The position numbers and the translations under genes are program-made. Below the pieces are notes generated by a model that was not told the DNA's origin, searched no databases, and saw nothing but the letters and a program-made list of their open reading frames with translations. This document shows positions 63,216 through 64,000 of a stretch of 64,000 nucleotides of DNA, in pieces. How positions within the stretch are numbered: position 1 is the stretch's first letter; the number at the start of each line of letters is the position of its first letter. The DNA lies in the NCBI GenBank assembly GCA_950295325.1, contig OX485807.1, forward strand, positions 26,011,666-26,075,665, written 5' to 3'. This stretch comes from Polytrichum commune. Its lineage: Eukaryota > Streptophyta > Polytrichopsida > Polytrichales > Polytrichaceae.

Positions 63216-64000
63216 ATCGCCACCGGTCTGGATCCCACTGAAGTGTGACCAATTTGCCATAAAAGAAAATGATCTTTTATTTTTTCCCTTCCTTTTTAGG
63301 TCCTCTACTTGTGTGAATGACTTTAACCTTATGGAAGTAGCCTTCCAACTCTTCAAGAGGCCTTTCCCATACATTAAGGCATCTAGAGTGGGTGCCAACT
63401 GTGTAGCATTGCACTGGAAAGGGAAGGGTTGCATTATGCCATTGTATGCATTCCCAGGTGAAGCCCGTTTCGCATTGAAAAACATAAACCGGATCCTCTT
63501 CCTCCTTCATAAAAAACCTTAACCATTGTCCGGGATATGCGATGTCTTCTTCCTCTTCCAAGAGACTACGCTATTGTACCAATATTTTATTGGTCACCTT
63601 TTCCTAATTACCTCGGTCCGAGTTGGTGAGCCTAAATTTATGTTGCGCATTCTCCCATGTGTGAAAATTCTGTTGATTGCTATCCCAAATGTCATCAACG
63701 CACCTCATCCCTTTGCGGTAGAGGTAAAGACCTCTATGGTAGTCAACTCCTCTATTGAGTAGGTCTACCCTGTCTGACCACCAGATATTGGAGTGTAACA
63801 ATTCCATCCTAGTTCTTGGCGGAATTTGATAGAGCCCTTTGACCATTGTTTTCCAGGCTTTGCTAATATGGCCCCATATTCTAGATCCCGTGAATCCAAT
63901 ATGTTTTTTGCTAGTGAACCAATCCAGCCCAACTCCCCAGTTTTTTCCTCCTTTGTGGGTTGAACCTTGCCAGCCTATACCTTAGCATAAGTTGGAGGTT
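63216..64000 (-). pseudogene. LINE retrotransposon ORF2 fragment, continues past the window
   Basis: The frame entering from 64000 reads WFTSKKHIGFTGSRIWGHI, then SNIWWSD, then YRKGMRCVDDIWDS and TWENAQHKF, all typical of the region between the reverse transcriptase and the zinc-binding domain of plant LINE ORF2. Three in-frame stops (TAG 63604-63606, TAG 63571-63573, TAA 63277-63279) inactivate it. Across the nested MITE the same frame leads into the zf-RVT part. The 5' end with endonuclease and RT domains lies outside the window. Confidence 0.8.

Overview
This window looks like nuclear DNA of a land plant with a low gene density. It is AT-rich between genes, crowded with degenerate transposons, and carries only three convincing host genes in 64 kb. 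The host proteins are plant-specific: a plastid-targeted protein of the At4g22030-like family, a germin-like cupin, and a small protein with an internal repeat. Single-exon genes, low density and nested repeats would fit a seed-free plant such as a moss or lycophyte, but the sequence alone does not settle this.

Layout. 1057-5138 is a self-contained 4.1-kb mobile element with TGTGGGA/TCCCACA ends, a perfect 5-bp target duplication, its own TATA-like promoter and poly(A) signals, and one 690-residue ORF on the minus strand. It is saturated with the palindrome TCCGGA (about 40 copies, against about five in the other 60 kb). It has no recognisable LTR pair and no pol gene, and it is the best candidate here for something undescribed. 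5.4-34 kb holds no convincing host gene. It contains Harbinger-like MITEs with TNA target duplications, CACTACACT-ended MITEs, dispersed repeats (called A-E here), a 94-bp tandem array, hairpin elements, a SINE-like element and a dying hAT transposase. 34.4-35.5 kb is a GC-rich promoter, a leader and a small 124-codon gene. 36.6-39.0 kb is an array of roughly 420-bp units. 41.8-44.2 kb is the At4g22030-like gene with a decayed copy of its own 3' end beside it. 44.3-57.5 kb is again repeats, including an inverted duplication (49.6-50.1 and 53.0-54.0 kb) in which one copy contains a 580-bp MITE and the other preserves the empty site.

57.5-61.5 kb is a germin-like locus: one intact gene, duplicated poly(A)-region fragments, a coding relic, and a long-TIR (Mutator-like) element inserted about 50 bp upstream of the probable TATA box. 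61.66-64.0 kb is the 3' part of a LINE on the minus strand with three in-frame stops. It is interrupted by a second copy of the 8-bp-TSD MITE and runs off the window.

The genes do not form a pathway. Coordinates of TIR elements were fixed by matching ends and target duplications by eye. Homology calls rest on remembered family motifs, not on database searches.
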